Origin: Aliterella atlantica CENA595
GTDB taxonomy: Bacteria > Cyanobacteriota > Cyanobacteriia > Cyanobacteriales > Chroococcidiopsidaceae
NCBI RefSeq assembly: GCF_000952155.1
Contig: NZ_JYON01000004.1
Coordinates: 1 to 64,000, forward strand
Reading direction: 5' to 3'
Length of the DNA stretch: 64,000 nt
Positions within the stretch are counted from its first letter, which is position 1; every line of letters begins with the position of its first letter. Under the pieces are notes generated by a model. That model worked only from the letters and a program-made list of their open reading frames with translations. It ran no database searches and had not been told where the DNA came from. Positions 35,922 to 45,628 of the stretch are shown here, in pieces. The translations under genes and the position numbers were made by a program.

Positions 35922-37316
35922 ATGCGTGTTTGTGTCATCGGTACTGGTTACGTCGGTTTAGTTACTGGCGCTTGTTTAGCTCATATTGGGCATCATGTTA
36001 TCTGCGTGGATAACAACGAAGAAAAAGTCAAGATGTTGCAATCTGGGCGATCGCCTATTTTTGAGCCAGGACTTACAGAAATTATGCAATCATCCAGCCA
36101 AGCTGGACTTTTAGAATTTACAACCGATTTGGGCGCGGGTGTTGCTCACGGGACAGTATTATTTATTGCTGTTGGTACGCCTCCTTTGCCCACAGGTGAA
36201 AGCGATACTCGTTATGTAGAAGCTGTGGCGCGTGGAATTGGCGAACATCTCAACGATAGTCAAGGCGAATATAAAGTAATTGTCAACAAATCAACTGTAC
36301 CGATTGGTTCTGGCGACTGGGTGCGAGCGATCGTCCAAAGTGGAGTTAACGAAAGCCAAAAGACTTTAGTGGGCGCTCTTGTTGGTAGCCGCTCAACTTT
36401 AGAGCAAGCAGCAGAATTTGATGTCGTCAGCAATCCAGAGTTTTTGCGTGAAGGTTCGGCTGTGTACGATACCTTTAACCCAGATCGGATTGTGTTGGGT
36501 AGCAACTGTCCCCAAGCGATCGCTATTATGCAGGAACTATACGAGCCAATTACTCAACGTCAGTTTGCAGCAAATCGAGATTTACCATCTGTACCTGTAT
36601 TAGTGACAGATTTGAGTTCGGCAGAGATGATTAAATATGCAGCCAATGCATTTTTGGCTACCAAAATTAGTTTTATTAATGAAGTAGCGAATATATGCGA
36701 TCGTGTTGGTGCAAACGTGACTCAAGTAGCTCAAGGTATAGGTTTAGACTCCCGTATCGGCAATAAGTTCTTACAAGCAGGTATCGGCTGGGGTGGTTCT
36801 TGTTTCCCCAAAGATGTCTCAGCTTTAATTCACACAGCTAACGATTATGGTTACGAAGCTCATTTGCTCAAAGCCGCAGTTAGTGTCAACCAACGTCAAA
36901 GACTAATTTTGATTGAAAAGTTGCAACAGGTACTCAAAATCTTGAAGGGTAAAACTGTAGGCTTGCTAGGACTAACTTTTAAGCCCGATACCGACGATAT
37001 GCGCGATGCGCCAGCCCTGCACTTGATCGAACAGCTTAACCGATTGGGCGCTACGGTAAAGGCGTACGATCCGATTGTTTCTCAGTCTGGTTTGCGCGAT
37101 GGGCTATCAGGTGTAATAGTTGAAACTGATGCCGAACGATTAGCCGATCGCTGCGATGCATTGGTTCTAGTAACTGACTGGCAACAGTTTCGCGATCTTG
37201 ACTACAGTAAAATGGCTAGCTTGATGAATTCGCCTGTGATGATTGATGGTCGTAATTTCCTCGATCGCCAAGCCTTAGAACAATGTGGTTTTCAATACCT
37301 TGGTGTTGGGAGCTAA
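35922..37316 (+). CDS. UDP-glucose 6-dehydrogenase
   Basis: The 464-residue enzyme oxidises UDP-glucose to UDP-glucuronate with two NAD+. An N-terminal NAD domain (VIGTGYVGLVTGACLA), the GTPPLPTGESDTRYV stretch, NPEFLREGSAV, the central helix LSSAEMIKYAANAFLATKI, and catalytic Cys294 in GWGGSCFPKD are all present. The C-terminal UDP-binding domain has GLTFKPDTDDMRDAPA. It supplies the adjacent UDP-glucuronate decarboxylase. The ATG at 35922 has AAGGAG at good spacing. Confidence 0.94.
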   Translation: MRVCVIGTGYVGLVTGACLAHIGHHVICVDNNEEKVKMLQSGRSPIFEPGLTEIMQSSSQAGLLEFTTDLGAGVAHGTVLFIAVGTPPLPTGESDTRYVEAVARGIGEHLNDSQGEYKVIVNKSTVPIGSGDWVRAIVQSGVNESQKTLVGALVGSRSTLEQAAEFDVVSNPEFLREGSAVYDTFNPDRIVLGSNCPQAIAIMQELYEPITQRQFAANRDLPSVPVLVTDLSSAEMIKYAANAFLATKISFINEVANICDRVGANVTQVAQGIGLDSRIGNKFLQAGIGWGGSCFPKDVSALIHTANDYGYEAHLLKAAVSVNQRQRLILIEKLQQVLKILKGKTVGLLGLTFKPDTDDMRDAPALHLIEQLNRLGATVKAYDPIVSQSGLRDGLSGVIVETDAERLADRCDALVLVTDWQQFRDLDYSKMASLMNSPVMIDGRNFLDRQALEQCGFQYLGVGS

Positions 37317-37368
37317 TTTGAGGATAGAACGCGGTTAGGATTTGGAATAACAATATTTTGTTTTTTCC

Positions 37369-37404
37369 CGCGTAGGGGGCGCAATGCATTGCGCCCCCTA
37401 CGCG
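37369..37404. repeat. Perfect 36-bp palindrome, GTAGGGGGCGC type
   Basis: Two 18-bp arms meet without a loop (cgcgtagggggcgcaatg and its complement). The GTAGGG...CCCTAC outer part resembles the palindromes at 14017 and 47166, but the inner part differs. It follows the UDP-glucose dehydrogenase stop and could hinder read-through, although no T-tract follows on the plus strand. Confidence 0.85.
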
Positions 37405-37473
37405 TTGTTTATGTATAAATCCTAATTCTGGTTAATAATAAAAAGTTTGCATACGAAAATATTTATGCTCAAA

Positions 37474-37683
37474 CTAGGCTGGCTGTTTGGCAGCTTTATT
37501 GATTATCCAGGCGGGCCAAAAACCTACGAGCAAAACACTAGATAACATTGCTAAATATCTTTGCCATCCTTGAAGTGTAGAATTTTGCTGAAAATGATTT
37601 AGAAAAATTAGCCAGCAAACAAAACCAGAGAAAATATAGGATAAAGCTAAAACGCTAAAAAGTAATACAGTTAGAGTAGTCAT
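37474..37683 (-). CDS. Small membrane protein, two predicted segments
   Basis: A 69-residue product with two hydrophobic stretches (about 4-28 and 44-62) and a polar loop QQNSTLQGWQRY between them. I do not recognise the family. Its end faces the end of the exopolysaccharide cluster across the 36-bp palindrome. An AT-rich 270-bp gap lies upstream. The start is the ATG at 37683. Confidence 0.5.
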   Translation of the reverse strand: MTTLTVLLFSVLALSYIFSGFVCWLIFLNHFQQNSTLQGWQRYLAMLSSVLLVGFWPAWIINKAAKQPA

Positions 37684-37955
37684 TTATGGTTTCCTTTTTG
37701 TTTCAAGTTGTCTTTGCTTATATTTATAGTAAATCACTTAAAATATCTAATTTAATCAAGGATAAGTAAAGAAAATAAATATAAAGTTAAAGAAATTGCC
37801 TTGTCATCGAATATACGTTAATTCTCAATTTAAAGTATCAAATAAAACGAAGACAATGTGGAATATACAGAGTTTTATTATTAGTAAAAACTCAATTTAT
37901 TACCTAACTTGATAGTTGGAGCGATCGCTTTAACTCAACTTATCGTAAAAACTAC

Positions 37956-38378
37956 CTACAAATCTGCCTCTTCTAGATTAATTATGGCTGCTTGTTGGCG
38001 CGGATCTGAAGGTTTTGTGTACCACCAAGCCCAAGCAATTAGCACAGCTTGAAATGGCAATCTTACTACTTGAAACCAAGGTGAATCGGGGATATTGTCT
38101 AGATGGATGTGATTGACAGCCATATTGATATTGGCGGGAAAAACAGCAATAAATAGCGCAATTAAGCCCCAAGCTGAGAACTGACTTACATTAGGCACTA
38201 ATAGCCCAATTCCGCCCAATACTTCAAAAACACCGCTAATATATACAAGCTCCCAAGGGTAAGGAAGTTGAGGCGGTACAATTTTTACATAGGTATCGGG
38301 GCTAGAAAAGTGAGTAATGCCAACAATAATAATTGATATGGCAAGAATAACCCGTAATAGTTCTTTGTACTTGCTCAT
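37956..38378 (-). CDS. DoxX-like small membrane protein
   Basis: The protein of about 140 residues has four membrane segments. ILAISIIIVGITHFSSPDTY is followed by a periplasmic loop, then SGVFEVLGGIGLLVP and LIALFIAVFPANINM, a pattern close to the DoxX/DUF417 group. The function is unclear. ATG at 38378 is preferred to the TTG six bases before. The gene lies ten bases after the AI-2E family gene on the same strand and is probably co-transcribed with it. Confidence 0.7.
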   Translation of the reverse strand: MSKYKELLRVILAISIIIVGITHFSSPDTYVKIVPPQLPYPWELVYISGVFEVLGGIGLLVPNVSQFSAWGLIALFIAVFPANINMAVNHIHLDNIPDSPWFQVVRLPFQAVLIAWAWWYTKPSDPRQQAAIINLEEADL

Positions 38379-38387
38379 CGACAATAA

Positions 38388-39542
38388 CTAATCTTGTAAA
38401 TTTAGCTGCGATTTATCAGAACAAGAGCGCCCATCACCGCTAACGCTTTCTGGAAGTGCTGCTAAATCGCTATCGCGCTCGAATGGATTATTAAAGAAAG
38501 ATCCCGTTTGCGGCGGTAAAAGCGGATCTTCAACAATTTCCGCCAAACTTTTCGCTACGCCAGTAAGGGGAATTGCCAGAATTACACCTAATATACCGCC
38601 GATTTGTGCGCCTAATAATAGAGAAACAAAGATAATTACAGGCGATAAACCTGTCAAGTTGCCCATAATTCTCGGCGCTACTACATTATCTTTTACCTGT
38701 TGAATGGCGATCGCAACTCCCAAAACCTGCAAAGCCAGCCACCAATCGATAAAAGCAACAATAACAGTTACAATCGCAATCCCTAAAGTTGCACCAATAA
38801 AAGGGACTATTTCTAGTACGCCAATTACAACCGCAAATAGTAGGAAAAATGGCACTTTCATCAGCCAAAAAGCCAGCGTCAGAGTAGTTGCCATAAATAA
38901 GCCTAACAACAACTGCCCAGAAACGAACCTTTGTAAGTTGCGGCGCAGCGCTTCAGTTAAGTCATTGCGGATATTAGGAGAAAACACACTCGTTAATGTC
39001 AACCACAGCCTTTCGCCGTCAAGCAGCATATAAAACGAGATCACAACGATCAAAATTAAGTCCAAAAACCAGTTAACAGTACCTAAGACTAAGCCTAAAC
39101 CAGTACCAGCGATCGCTTCTGCTTGAGTTTGCACCCGCGCCAACAACTGCGAAGCCAAAATTCGCACATCAAAAGGTAAGTTCCTTTCTACACTCCATTG
39201 CTGAAACTCAGTAAGCTGTTGTTGTCCCCCTTCTAGAAGCGCTGGTAAATTGCTCGCAAATTGTCGCCCTTGATTAAACACAGGCGGTACTACAGTTAAA
39301 GCAATTACAACAACTCCTACACCTGCAAGTAAGTAGACAAGTAATGCTGCCAAACTCCGAGGCAAAAAGCGATTAAAAATCGCTACAGCATAATTAAGCA
39401 AAAAAGCAGTCAACGCCGCTGTAATTAAAATACTCAACAACTCACCCACATACTTTAAGGTACTAAGTGTCGCCCAACCTGTCACCAGAATTAGCAGCCA
39501 AGTGAGCAGGAATTGTTGCAAAGGAGTGAAGTATCTAGTCAT
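38388..39542 (-). CDS. AI-2E family (PerM/UPF0118) transporter
   Basis: The 384-residue membrane protein has seven to eight segments and the AI-2E family hallmarks: ILITAALTAFLLNYAVAIF early, the amphipathic loop EFQQWSVERNLPF, and VPFIGATLGIAIV and GNLTGLSPVIIFVSLLLG near the end. Family members include exporters for AI-2, sodium/proton antiporters and uncharacterised permeases; the substrate here is unknown. The C-terminal tail is polar and serine-rich. Confidence 0.85.
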   Translation of the reverse strand: MTRYFTPLQQFLLTWLLILVTGWATLSTLKYVGELLSILITAALTAFLLNYAVAIFNRFLPRSLAALLVYLLAGVGVVVIALTVVPPVFNQGRQFASNLPALLEGGQQQLTEFQQWSVERNLPFDVRILASQLLARVQTQAEAIAGTGLGLVLGTVNWFLDLILIVVISFYMLLDGERLWLTLTSVFSPNIRNDLTEALRRNLQRFVSGQLLLGLFMATTLTLAFWLMKVPFFLLFAVVIGVLEIVPFIGATLGIAIVTVIVAFIDWWLALQVLGVAIAIQQVKDNVVAPRIMGNLTGLSPVIIFVSLLLGAQIGGILGVILAIPLTGVAKSLAEIVEDPLLPPQTGSFFNNPFERDSDLAALPESVSGDGRSCSDKSQLNLQD

Positions 39543-39556
39543 GGGGAAAGCAAAGG

Positions 39557-39677
39557 GACAAGGGAGAGGGGGAAGACAAGGGAGAGGGGGAGGACAAGGG
39601 AGAGAGGGGAGAAAATTCTTCTTTGTCCTTTTTGTCCCCTTGTAATTACGAATTACGAATTACGAATTACGAATTAC
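39557..39677. repeat. Two tandem arrays: an 18-bp purine unit x3 and AATTACG heptamer x4.9
   Basis: At 39557-39610 the unit gacaagggagagggggag occurs three times with few changes. At 39644-39677 the heptamer AATTACG occurs four times plus six bases. Both lie between the AI-2E family gene and aspS, in a 156-bp gap upstream of the former. Related GGGGACAAGG runs recur near 54627 and at the right end of the window. Confidence 0.85.
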
Positions 39678-39698
39678 TAAAATTCCTCCTTGTCTCCA

Positions 39699-41486
39699 TC
39701 AAGCTTTAGGATTATAAGTAGAAGTAACTTGCAGTTCTTTTAGTTGCTTGTCATCTACTTTTGACGGCGCTTCGGTTAACAAGCAACTAGCTTGCTGCGT
39801 CTTGGGAAAAGCAATTACATCTCGAATTGACTCTTCCCCAGCTAATAACATTACTAACCTATCTAAGCCGTAAGCAATTCCGCCGTGAGGAGGAGTACCG
39901 TATTCAAATGCTTCTAACAAAAAGCCGAATTTGCTTTGCGCTTCTTCTGGCGATAAACCAATAGTTGCAAATACTTGTTCTTGAATTTCTCGTTGATAGA
40001 TCCGCAGACTACCGCCACCAATTTCAAAGCCGTTAAATATAATATCGTAGGCTTGCGCTCTAGCTGTCTTGAGATCGTGCAAATCGTCGGGATGAGGTGC
40101 TGTAAAGGGATGGTGCAAGGCTTCTAAACGCTTTTCGCCTGCATTCCACTCAAACATGGGGAAATCTGTCACCCAGAGCAAGTTTATCTTGTCTGGGTCG
40201 ATTAAATTTAACTCGTTGGCGATCGCTTGCCGCAGTCGATCTAAGGTTTTATTAACAATATCGGCTTTATCGGCTGCAAATAAGAGTAAGTCACCTGTTT
40301 TTACACCTGTGCGGCTGAGTAGTTCTTGCTTTTGGCTTTCGCTTAAATTGTCTTTGATTGCGCCAATAGTATCGATTTCGCCATCTTCGCGCACGCGGAT
40401 GTAAGCTAAACCTCTTGCGCCTGCTTCGCTTGCTTCTTTAAATAAGTCTCCGCCTGGTTTAATGCGGACGTTGGAAATAGCATCGTTACCGCCTGGAATC
40501 GGCAATACTTTGACTATGCCACCACTTGCGATCGCTCCTGAAAATACTTTAAACCCAGATTCTTTAAATAAATCCGATACGTTTACAAGTTCTAATCCGT
40601 AACGAGTATCTGGTTTGTCGCTACCATATCGTTCCATTGCCTCAGCATAAGTAAGCTGGGGAAATGGACGAGGTAAATCTATTCCTTTAACAGTTTTGAA
40701 GATATAACTAACTAAATCTTCATTGAGTTTGATAATTTCAGCTTGCGACATGAAACTCATTTCCATGTCTAGCTGCGTAAATTCTGGCTGTCTGTCGGCG
40801 CGTAAGTCTTCATCGCGGAAGCAGCGGGCAATTTGATAGTAACGGTCTAACCCCGATACCATCAATAGTTGCTTAAATAACTGCGGTGATTGTGGCAAAG
40901 CAAACCATTCGCCAGGATGCACGCGACTAGGGACTAAATAATCTCTTGCACCTTCAGGAGTAGAACGAGTCAATATTGGCGTTTCTACTTCGATGAAATT
41001 TTGCTCGTCTTCTAAGTAACGACGAATGGCTTTGATAACTTGATGGCGCATTTGGATATTGCGACTCATGCGATCGCGTCTTAAGTCCAAATAACGGTAC
41101 TTTAGCCGCAATTCTTCCCGCACTGGCTCGGTTTCGGCTGTAGCGACTTGAAATGGTAGTTGTTTGCGAACGGCATTTAATTGTTCGATCTTGTCGGCAT
41201 AAATTTCTATTTCACCAGTCGGCAAGCGCGGGTTTAGGGACTCTTCTGGGCGCTTGGTGACTCTTCCAGTAATTTTGACGACGTATTCATTACGCAGTGC
41301 TTCTGCTGGCTCGTAGGATGTAGGGGTACGCTGCGGATCGCTGACGATTTGGACTACTCCAGAGCGATCGCGCAAGTCTAAAAATATTACGCCCCCGTGA
41401 TCGCGGCGACGATCTACCCAGGCGCAAAGGGTAACAGTTTCTCCAATATGTGCTGTTCGGAGTTCGCCGCAATAGTGAGTTCGCAT
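39699..41486 (-). CDS. aspS: Aspartyl-tRNA synthetase
   Basis: The 595-residue class II synthetase has the bacterial layout. An OB-fold anticodon domain ([20 protein letters not shown]) comes first, then motif 2 around [21 protein letters not shown] split here. A bacterial-type GAD insertion domain (about 280-420) follows, then motif 3 [19 protein letters not shown]. It charges tRNA-Asp; whether it also charges tRNA-Asn cannot be read from this window. Length and start (RTHYCGELR) fit the family. Confidence 0.96.
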   Translation of the reverse strand: MRTHYCGELRTAHIGETVTLCAWVDRRRDHGGVIFLDLRDRSGVVQIVSDPQRTPTSYEPAEALRNEYVVKITGRVTKRPEESLNPRLPTGEIEIYADKIEQLNAVRKQLPFQVATAETEPVREELRLKYRYLDLRRDRMSRNIQMRHQVIKAIRRYLEDEQNFIEVETPILTRSTPEGARDYLVPSRVHPGEWFALPQSPQLFKQLLMVSGLDRYYQIARCFRDEDLRADRQPEFTQLDMEMSFMSQAEIIKLNEDLVSYIFKTVKGIDLPRPFPQLTYAEAMERYGSDKPDTRYGLELVNVSDLFKESGFKVFSGAIASGGIVKVLPIPGGNDAISNVRIKPGGDLFKEASEAGARGLAYIRVREDGEIDTIGAIKDNLSESQKQELLSRTGVKTGDLLLFAADKADIVNKTLDRLRQAIANELNLIDPDKINLLWVTDFPMFEWNAGEKRLEALHHPFTAPHPDDLHDLKTARAQAYDIIFNGFEIGGGSLRIYQREIQEQVFATIGLSPEEAQSKFGFLLEAFEYGTPPHGGIAYGLDRLVMLLAGEESIRDVIAFPKTQQASCLLTEAPSKVDDKQLKELQVTSTYNPKA

Positions 41487-41653
41487 AGTAGGTTTATAGG
41501 TGCTGAAAATAAGCTGCTAGGATGAGAGCAAATTCTCCTATTATCTAGTATCTCTGGTCATTTTGATTAATAGACAATTGTGGTTTCGCCTGTAATGTTT
41601 GGATTGGCGATTTGCCCGTGATATTTTTGATTTTTGTTTTACCCGCAATATTT

Positions 41654-41682
41654 GTAGAGACGTTGCACTGCAACGTCTCTAC
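41654..41682. repeat. Palindrome GTAGAGACGTTGCA with one-base centre
   Basis: Two 14-bp arms flank a single base upstream of aspS. Repeats with the core GTAGAGACGTTGC are scattered in many cyanobacterial genomes. It lies in a 237-bp gap between the aspS start and the end of the 41724 gene. Confidence 0.85.
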
Positions 41683-41723
41683 CTAACGATAACGACGAAA
41701 ACGACAACCACACGCGGTTTTAT

Positions 41724-42140
41724 TTATCGATTACGATCGCGCGGTGCGGTTAATACCTCCCAGGCGGCTTTGGCTGCTTCGGTTAAACGATCGCCGAGTT
41801 CTGATACTTCTTTGACAACTGAATGCCAATTTTTCTCAGCTTCGCTTTGGATCATCTCAAAAGAGTGTTCGATGCGATCGCGTTCGATTAGTTTATTTTC
41901 TTCAATTGTCGCCCGCGCCCGTTTGACGGCGTTCAGATAAGCTTCGCGGGTAAGGGTTCCGGCTGATTGGGCTTCTGATTGAGCGCGTTTTTTGATGGCG
42001 TCGATCAAGGCTTTGGTTTCGCTTTTAACAGCTTCGCTTTCTCCTGCCATTTCCCTTTCTACCAATGCACTTGTTTCTTGGCTGATAGCGCTGCTTTGCG
42101 GGATAATTTCAATTTGGATGTCGTTAGGTTCAGTTGTCAT
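41724..42140 (-). CDS. Conserved hypothetical helical protein
   Basis: A 138-residue charged protein, predicted wholly helical, with AQSAGTLTREAYLNAVKRA and EHSFEMIQSEAEKNWHSV as its best-defined stretches. No signal peptide or membrane segment is seen. I do not recognise a named family; the amphipathic repeats could bind a membrane or a partner. It lies 35 bp downstream of htpX on the same strand and may be in its operon. Confidence 0.65.
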   Translation of the reverse strand: MTTEPNDIQIEIIPQSSAISQETSALVEREMAGESEAVKSETKALIDAIKKRAQSEAQSAGTLTREAYLNAVKRARATIEENKLIERDRIEHSFEMIQSEAEKNWHSVVKEVSELGDRLTEAAKAAWEVLTAPRDRNR

Positions 42141-42175
42141 AATTTTGGCTCCTGTAGAAAAACTGTGCTGGAAAC

Positions 42176-43057
42176 TTATCTACCAAATGAAAGTTCAGAT
42201 TGGTTTATTACTTCTTGCTCTAGTTTTAACAATTGGGCGACACGCGCCTCGGTGGGCGGATGGCTGGAAAATAAGTTACCCAAAAATTGACCGGAAAACG
42301 AGTTTGTAATCAATAATGGTTCAAAAGCTGGGTTTCCTGCCATTGGTAATTGCCGCCCTATGGTTTCTAGGCGTTCTAGCGCTCTTGATAAAGCGCGAGG
42401 ATTGCCCGTCAACCTTGCAGATCCGGCATCTGCGGCAAATTCCCTTGTCCTAGAAATTGCTAGTTGAATTACGGTAGCAGATATAGGCGCGAGGAATACC
42501 GTTAGTAATAACCCTAAAGGATTTGCGCCGCGATCGCCATCTCTAGATGATGGAAACCACAAACTATAGCTCACCATTTGGGCTAAGAAAGAAATTGCGC
42601 CCGCAACTGTCGCCGCTACAGCTTGAGTTAGGGTGTCTCTATTAGCTATGTGAGTAAGTTCGTGAGCGATAACACCTTCTAATTCATCTTGGGGTAGCAA
42701 GTTTAAAATACCTTCAGTCACAGCGACAGCAGCGTGTTCGGGATCGCGCCCTGTGGCGAAAGCGTTAGCTGCTTGGCTAGGTACAATAAATATTGCTGGC
42801 ATCGGCAGATTGGCTCTATTGCACAATTTTTGTACCATTGCATATAATTCTGGTGCATCGCTTGGGCTAATCGGTTGGGCGCGGTAAGCGGCTAGAGCTA
42901 TTTTGTCTGATTGATACCAAGACATCAAGTTTGTAAATGCAGCGATCGCAATACCAATAATTACCCCAGTGCTACCGCCAATTATCCAGTAACTAATCGT
43001 AATTAGTAAGGCGCTTAACAAACCTAATAGAGCAACTGTTTTTAATTGGTTTCCCAT
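42176..43057 (-). CDS. htpX: HtpX-type membrane zinc metalloprotease (M48)
   Basis: Two N-terminal membrane segments precede the catalytic motif HELTH (His132, Glu133, His136). Two more segments follow, and the third zinc ligand lies in SRTREFAADAGSARLTG. IFIVPSQAANAFATGRDPEH is also typical. It degrades damaged membrane proteins, with its active site in the cytoplasm. The C-terminal SHPPTEARVAQL is a family marker. In many bacteria htpX is induced by membrane stress; no regulator site is visible here. Confidence 0.93.
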   Translation of the reverse strand: MGNQLKTVALLGLLSALLITISYWIIGGSTGVIIGIAIAAFTNLMSWYQSDKIALAAYRAQPISPSDAPELYAMVQKLCNRANLPMPAIFIVPSQAANAFATGRDPEHAAVAVTEGILNLLPQDELEGVIAHELTHIANRDTLTQAVAATVAGAISFLAQMVSYSLWFPSSRDGDRGANPLGLLLTVFLAPISATVIQLAISRTREFAADAGSARLTGNPRALSRALERLETIGRQLPMAGNPAFEPLLITNSFSGQFLGNLFSSHPPTEARVAQLLKLEQEVINQSELSFGR

Positions 43058-43314
43058 ATTTTTACTAATGCTGGATTTGCAATGTAAATTATTCTTACTA
43101 GCAGCATTACTTAACTCGTACTTTTATTGTATCGACCTAAAATCAGATTTGTCGGTTACGTACATCTAAAAATTTTTACCTACAAATTTTCGTATTTTAA
43201 ATAACATTTTCTCAAATTATCTAATTAATAGTAAAACTTAATACTTTAGAAAGATGTCTAAAATGATAAACTACGTTATAGCGATTTAATTACTAATAGT
43301 AAGGCTTGACTTTG

Positions 43315-43713
43315 ATGCACGACGATCCAGCAATTCGCAATCTTCTAGCTGTTAGTTTGGGAGCGATCGCTGGGGCTTTAAGCCGCTACTATATCAGTCT
43401 ATGGTTCTTACAGCGTTTCGGGGTTGCCTTTCCCTACAGCACTTTTGTAATCAATATTACAGGCTGTTTTATCATGGGATTCTTTTTTACTTTGGCAGCA
43501 GAAAGAATATTGACAATTACTCCCGAAATCAAATTATTAATAGCAACAGGGTTTTTAGGCTCTTATACCACATTTTCTACCTATGGATTAGATACTATTA
43601 CTCTGCTGCACGCCCAACGTTTTACACCAGCTTTAATATACTGGCTAGGTAGTGCCATACTGGGAATTTTCAGCGTACAGTTAGGAGTAGTATTAGCTCG
43701 TCTGCTCAAATAA
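43315..43713 (+). CDS. crcB: Fluoride channel Fluc/CrcB
   Basis: The four-helix protein of about 132 residues has [13 protein letters not shown], the [11 protein letters not shown] helix with the conserved Asn, and [13 protein letters not shown] with the Phe-box and Thr/Ser track of fluoride channels. It works as an antiparallel dimer that expels fluoride. One copy is present, so a homodimer is expected. The ATG at 43315 is preferred to a TTG nine bases upstream. A crcB fluoride riboswitch was sought in the 250-bp leader and not seen. Confidence 0.92.
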   Translation: MHDDPAIRNLLAVSLGAIAGALSRYYISLWFLQRFGVAFPYSTFVINITGCFIMGFFFTLAAERILTITPEIKLLIATGFLGSYTTFSTYGLDTITLLHAQRFTPALIYWLGSAILGIFSVQLGVVLARLLK

Positions 43714-43788
43714 TTTCACCTAAAAAATACCTCAATCCCCTAGACTAAAAACAGCAACATTGAGCGATTGGTTTGAGGAAGGTAGGCT

Positions 43789-45192
43789 TTGACAGAAACT
43801 AACAATTTACCAACTACTACCCTCCAAGATATGTCGCGTCGGGAATTACGGGAGTTGGTTAGAAATCAATTGCAAGCGTTATTAGAACAAAACGACTTGC
43901 AGGGAGCTAAAGCTATTTTAGTTCCCGTACAGCCAGCAGATATCGCCGAAGCGATTGAAGGTTTACCTGAAGCAATGCAAGCGATCGCTTTTCGCTTGCT
44001 ACCCAAAGGAGAAGCAATTGAGGTTTACGAGCATTTAGATTATAGTATCCAGCAAGCACTAATTGAAGAATTTAAGCGCCAAGAAGTTTTAGATATAGTC
44101 GATAAAATGTCACCAGACGATCGCGCTAGATTGTTTGATGAATTACCAGCAAAAGTCATTAATCGGCTATTAGAACAACTTAGCCCTACAGAGCGCCAAG
44201 CTACTGCTCAATTATTAGGCTACGAAGCAGGTACGGCGGGGCGAATCATGACACCCGAACTAATTTCGCTCAAAGAAGGCTTTACCATTGCTCAATCTTT
44301 AGAGCGAATTCGCCGCCTTGCTAATGTCACAGAAACAATTTACTACTTATACGTTACAGATAATGCTCGTCGCCTTACAGGTACTTTATCGCTGCGGGAT
44401 CTAGTAACAGCGCAACCTCAGCAAACAATCGGGGAAATTATGACGCGGGATGCGGTATTTGTTTACACAGATACCGACCAAGAAGAAGTTGCTAGAGTAA
44501 TTCAACGCTACGACTTTTTGGCTGTACCTGTAGTAGATCGGGAACAGCGTTTAGTTGGTATTGTCACTGTAGATGATGTGATCGATATTATTCAACAAGA
44601 AACTACCGAAGATATTTACGCCTTGGGTGGTGGCGTGCAGTCTGGTGGCGACAATTATTTTCAGACAGATTTACTCACAGTGGCGCGTAAGCGTGTTGTT
44701 TGGCTGCTAGTATTGCTGTTCACGAATACAGTTACAGGCACAATTATTAAGTCAGAAGAAGGAATTTTACGTCAAGTCGTCTCTTTAGCTGCTTTTATTC
44801 CCTTATTAACTGGTACGGGGGGAAATGTCGGGGCGCAGTCTTCAACGGTAGTTATTAGGGGAATGAATACTGACGAAATTCGGGCGCTGGGAGAATTTCA
44901 GGTGATTTTTAGAGAAGCGATCGCTGGGGCGATGCTCGGGACAATGTTAGGTAGTATTGCCACAGTCTGGGCTTATTGGTTGCAAGGTAGTTGGTCTGTG
45001 GCGATCGCTGTAGGAGTTAGTCTAGTGGCAATTTCCATCCTAGCTTCTGTCTCTGGCTCGGCTTTGCCGTTTTTGTTTCGCTTGCTACGATTAGATCCCG
45101 CTTTGATGTCTGCACCTTTTATTACTACTGCTGTGGATGTTTTAGGGGTATTAATTTACTTCAACCTAGCGCGACTAATTTTGCAGTTGTAG
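43789..45192 (+). CDS. mgtE: Magnesium transporter MgtE
   Basis: The N-terminal MgtE_N superhelix (about 30-140) is followed by two CBS domains (about 145-270; GTAGRIMTPELISL and VPVVDREQRLVGIVTVDDV). Five membrane segments complete the protein, with the pore motif PLLTGTGGNVGAQSSTVVIRG. It takes up Mg2+ and is gated by Mg2+ bound to the CBS region. The start is TTG at 43789, supported by GAGGAAGG six to seven bases upstream; the next ATG at 43831 would remove part of the first helix. Its stop abuts the convergent cytochrome c6 gene. Confidence 0.93.
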   Translation: MTETNNLPTTTLQDMSRRELRELVRNQLQALLEQNDLQGAKAILVPVQPADIAEAIEGLPEAMQAIAFRLLPKGEAIEVYEHLDYSIQQALIEEFKRQEVLDIVDKMSPDDRARLFDELPAKVINRLLEQLSPTERQATAQLLGYEAGTAGRIMTPELISLKEGFTIAQSLERIRRLANVTETIYYLYVTDNARRLTGTLSLRDLVTAQPQQTIGEIMTRDAVFVYTDTDQEEVARVIQRYDFLAVPVVDREQRLVGIVTVDDVIDIIQQETTEDIYALGGGVQSGGDNYFQTDLLTVARKRVVWLLVLLFTNTVTGTIIKSEEGILRQVVSLAAFIPLLTGTGGNVGAQSSTVVIRGMNTDEIRALGEFQVIFREAIAGAMLGTMLGSIATVWAYWLQGSWSVAIAVGVSLVAISILASVSGSALPFLFRLLRLDPALMSAPFITTAVDVLGVLIYFNLARLILQL

Positions 45193-45534
45193 TTACCACA
45201 ATTGCCAGCCGCGTGCAGCTTGCTCTAATACGTAGGCAGAAACCTCTTCAATTTGGCGATCGTTCAATCTGCCTTTAAATGCTGGCATTGCCTTTTTACC
45301 GTATTTTATTTGATAAGCGATCGCGTCTACCGAGTCCATACTGTACTTTTGGAGTGTTTGTTTATTTAAAGTTTTGTGGGCGAGGATAATGTTACCTCCG
45401 CCTATGTGACACGCTGCACAATGAGCGCTAAAAATTTTTGCTCCTCGATCGTGTTCGCCTGCTAAGGCTGGAGTTGTCCCTAAAAATAAAAACGAAACGC
45501 TTGCTAATAGTAAAAGCGATATTACTTTTCTCAT
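45193..45534 (-). CDS. petJ: Cytochrome c6
   Basis: A signal peptide (RKVISLLLLASVSFLFLGTTPALA) is followed by the haem site CAACH (Cys39, Cys42, His43), the axial Met83 in KAMPAF, and the ending VLEQAARGW that is typical of cyanobacterial cytochrome c6. It carries electrons from cytochrome b6f to photosystem I in the thylakoid lumen. The ATG at 45534 gives a normal signal peptide; a start at 45579 would add 15 residues before it. No copper-responsive site was recognised upstream. Confidence 0.93.
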   Translation of the reverse strand: MRKVISLLLLASVSFLFLGTTPALAGEHDRGAKIFSAHCAACHIGGGNIILAHKTLNKQTLQKYSMDSVDAIAYQIKYGKKAMPAFKGRLNDRQIEEVSAYVLEQAARGWQLW

Positions 45535-45628
45535 GCGCCACGACCAAGTAATTATTAATGCATAACTATTAGGATACAAGCCTGTTATTTTTCTTTGTCT
45601 AGAGTTTTTAGTGCCGAACTAAACTAAG

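Noticed and set aside
37369-37404. Rho-independent terminator after the UDP-glucose dehydrogenase gene
   Set aside because: The hairpin is perfect, but no run of T follows it on the plus strand. I list it only as a palindrome.
43058-43314. Fluoride riboswitch before the crcB gene
   Set aside because: The leader has no match to the conserved pseudoknot segments of the crcB motif that I could recognise.
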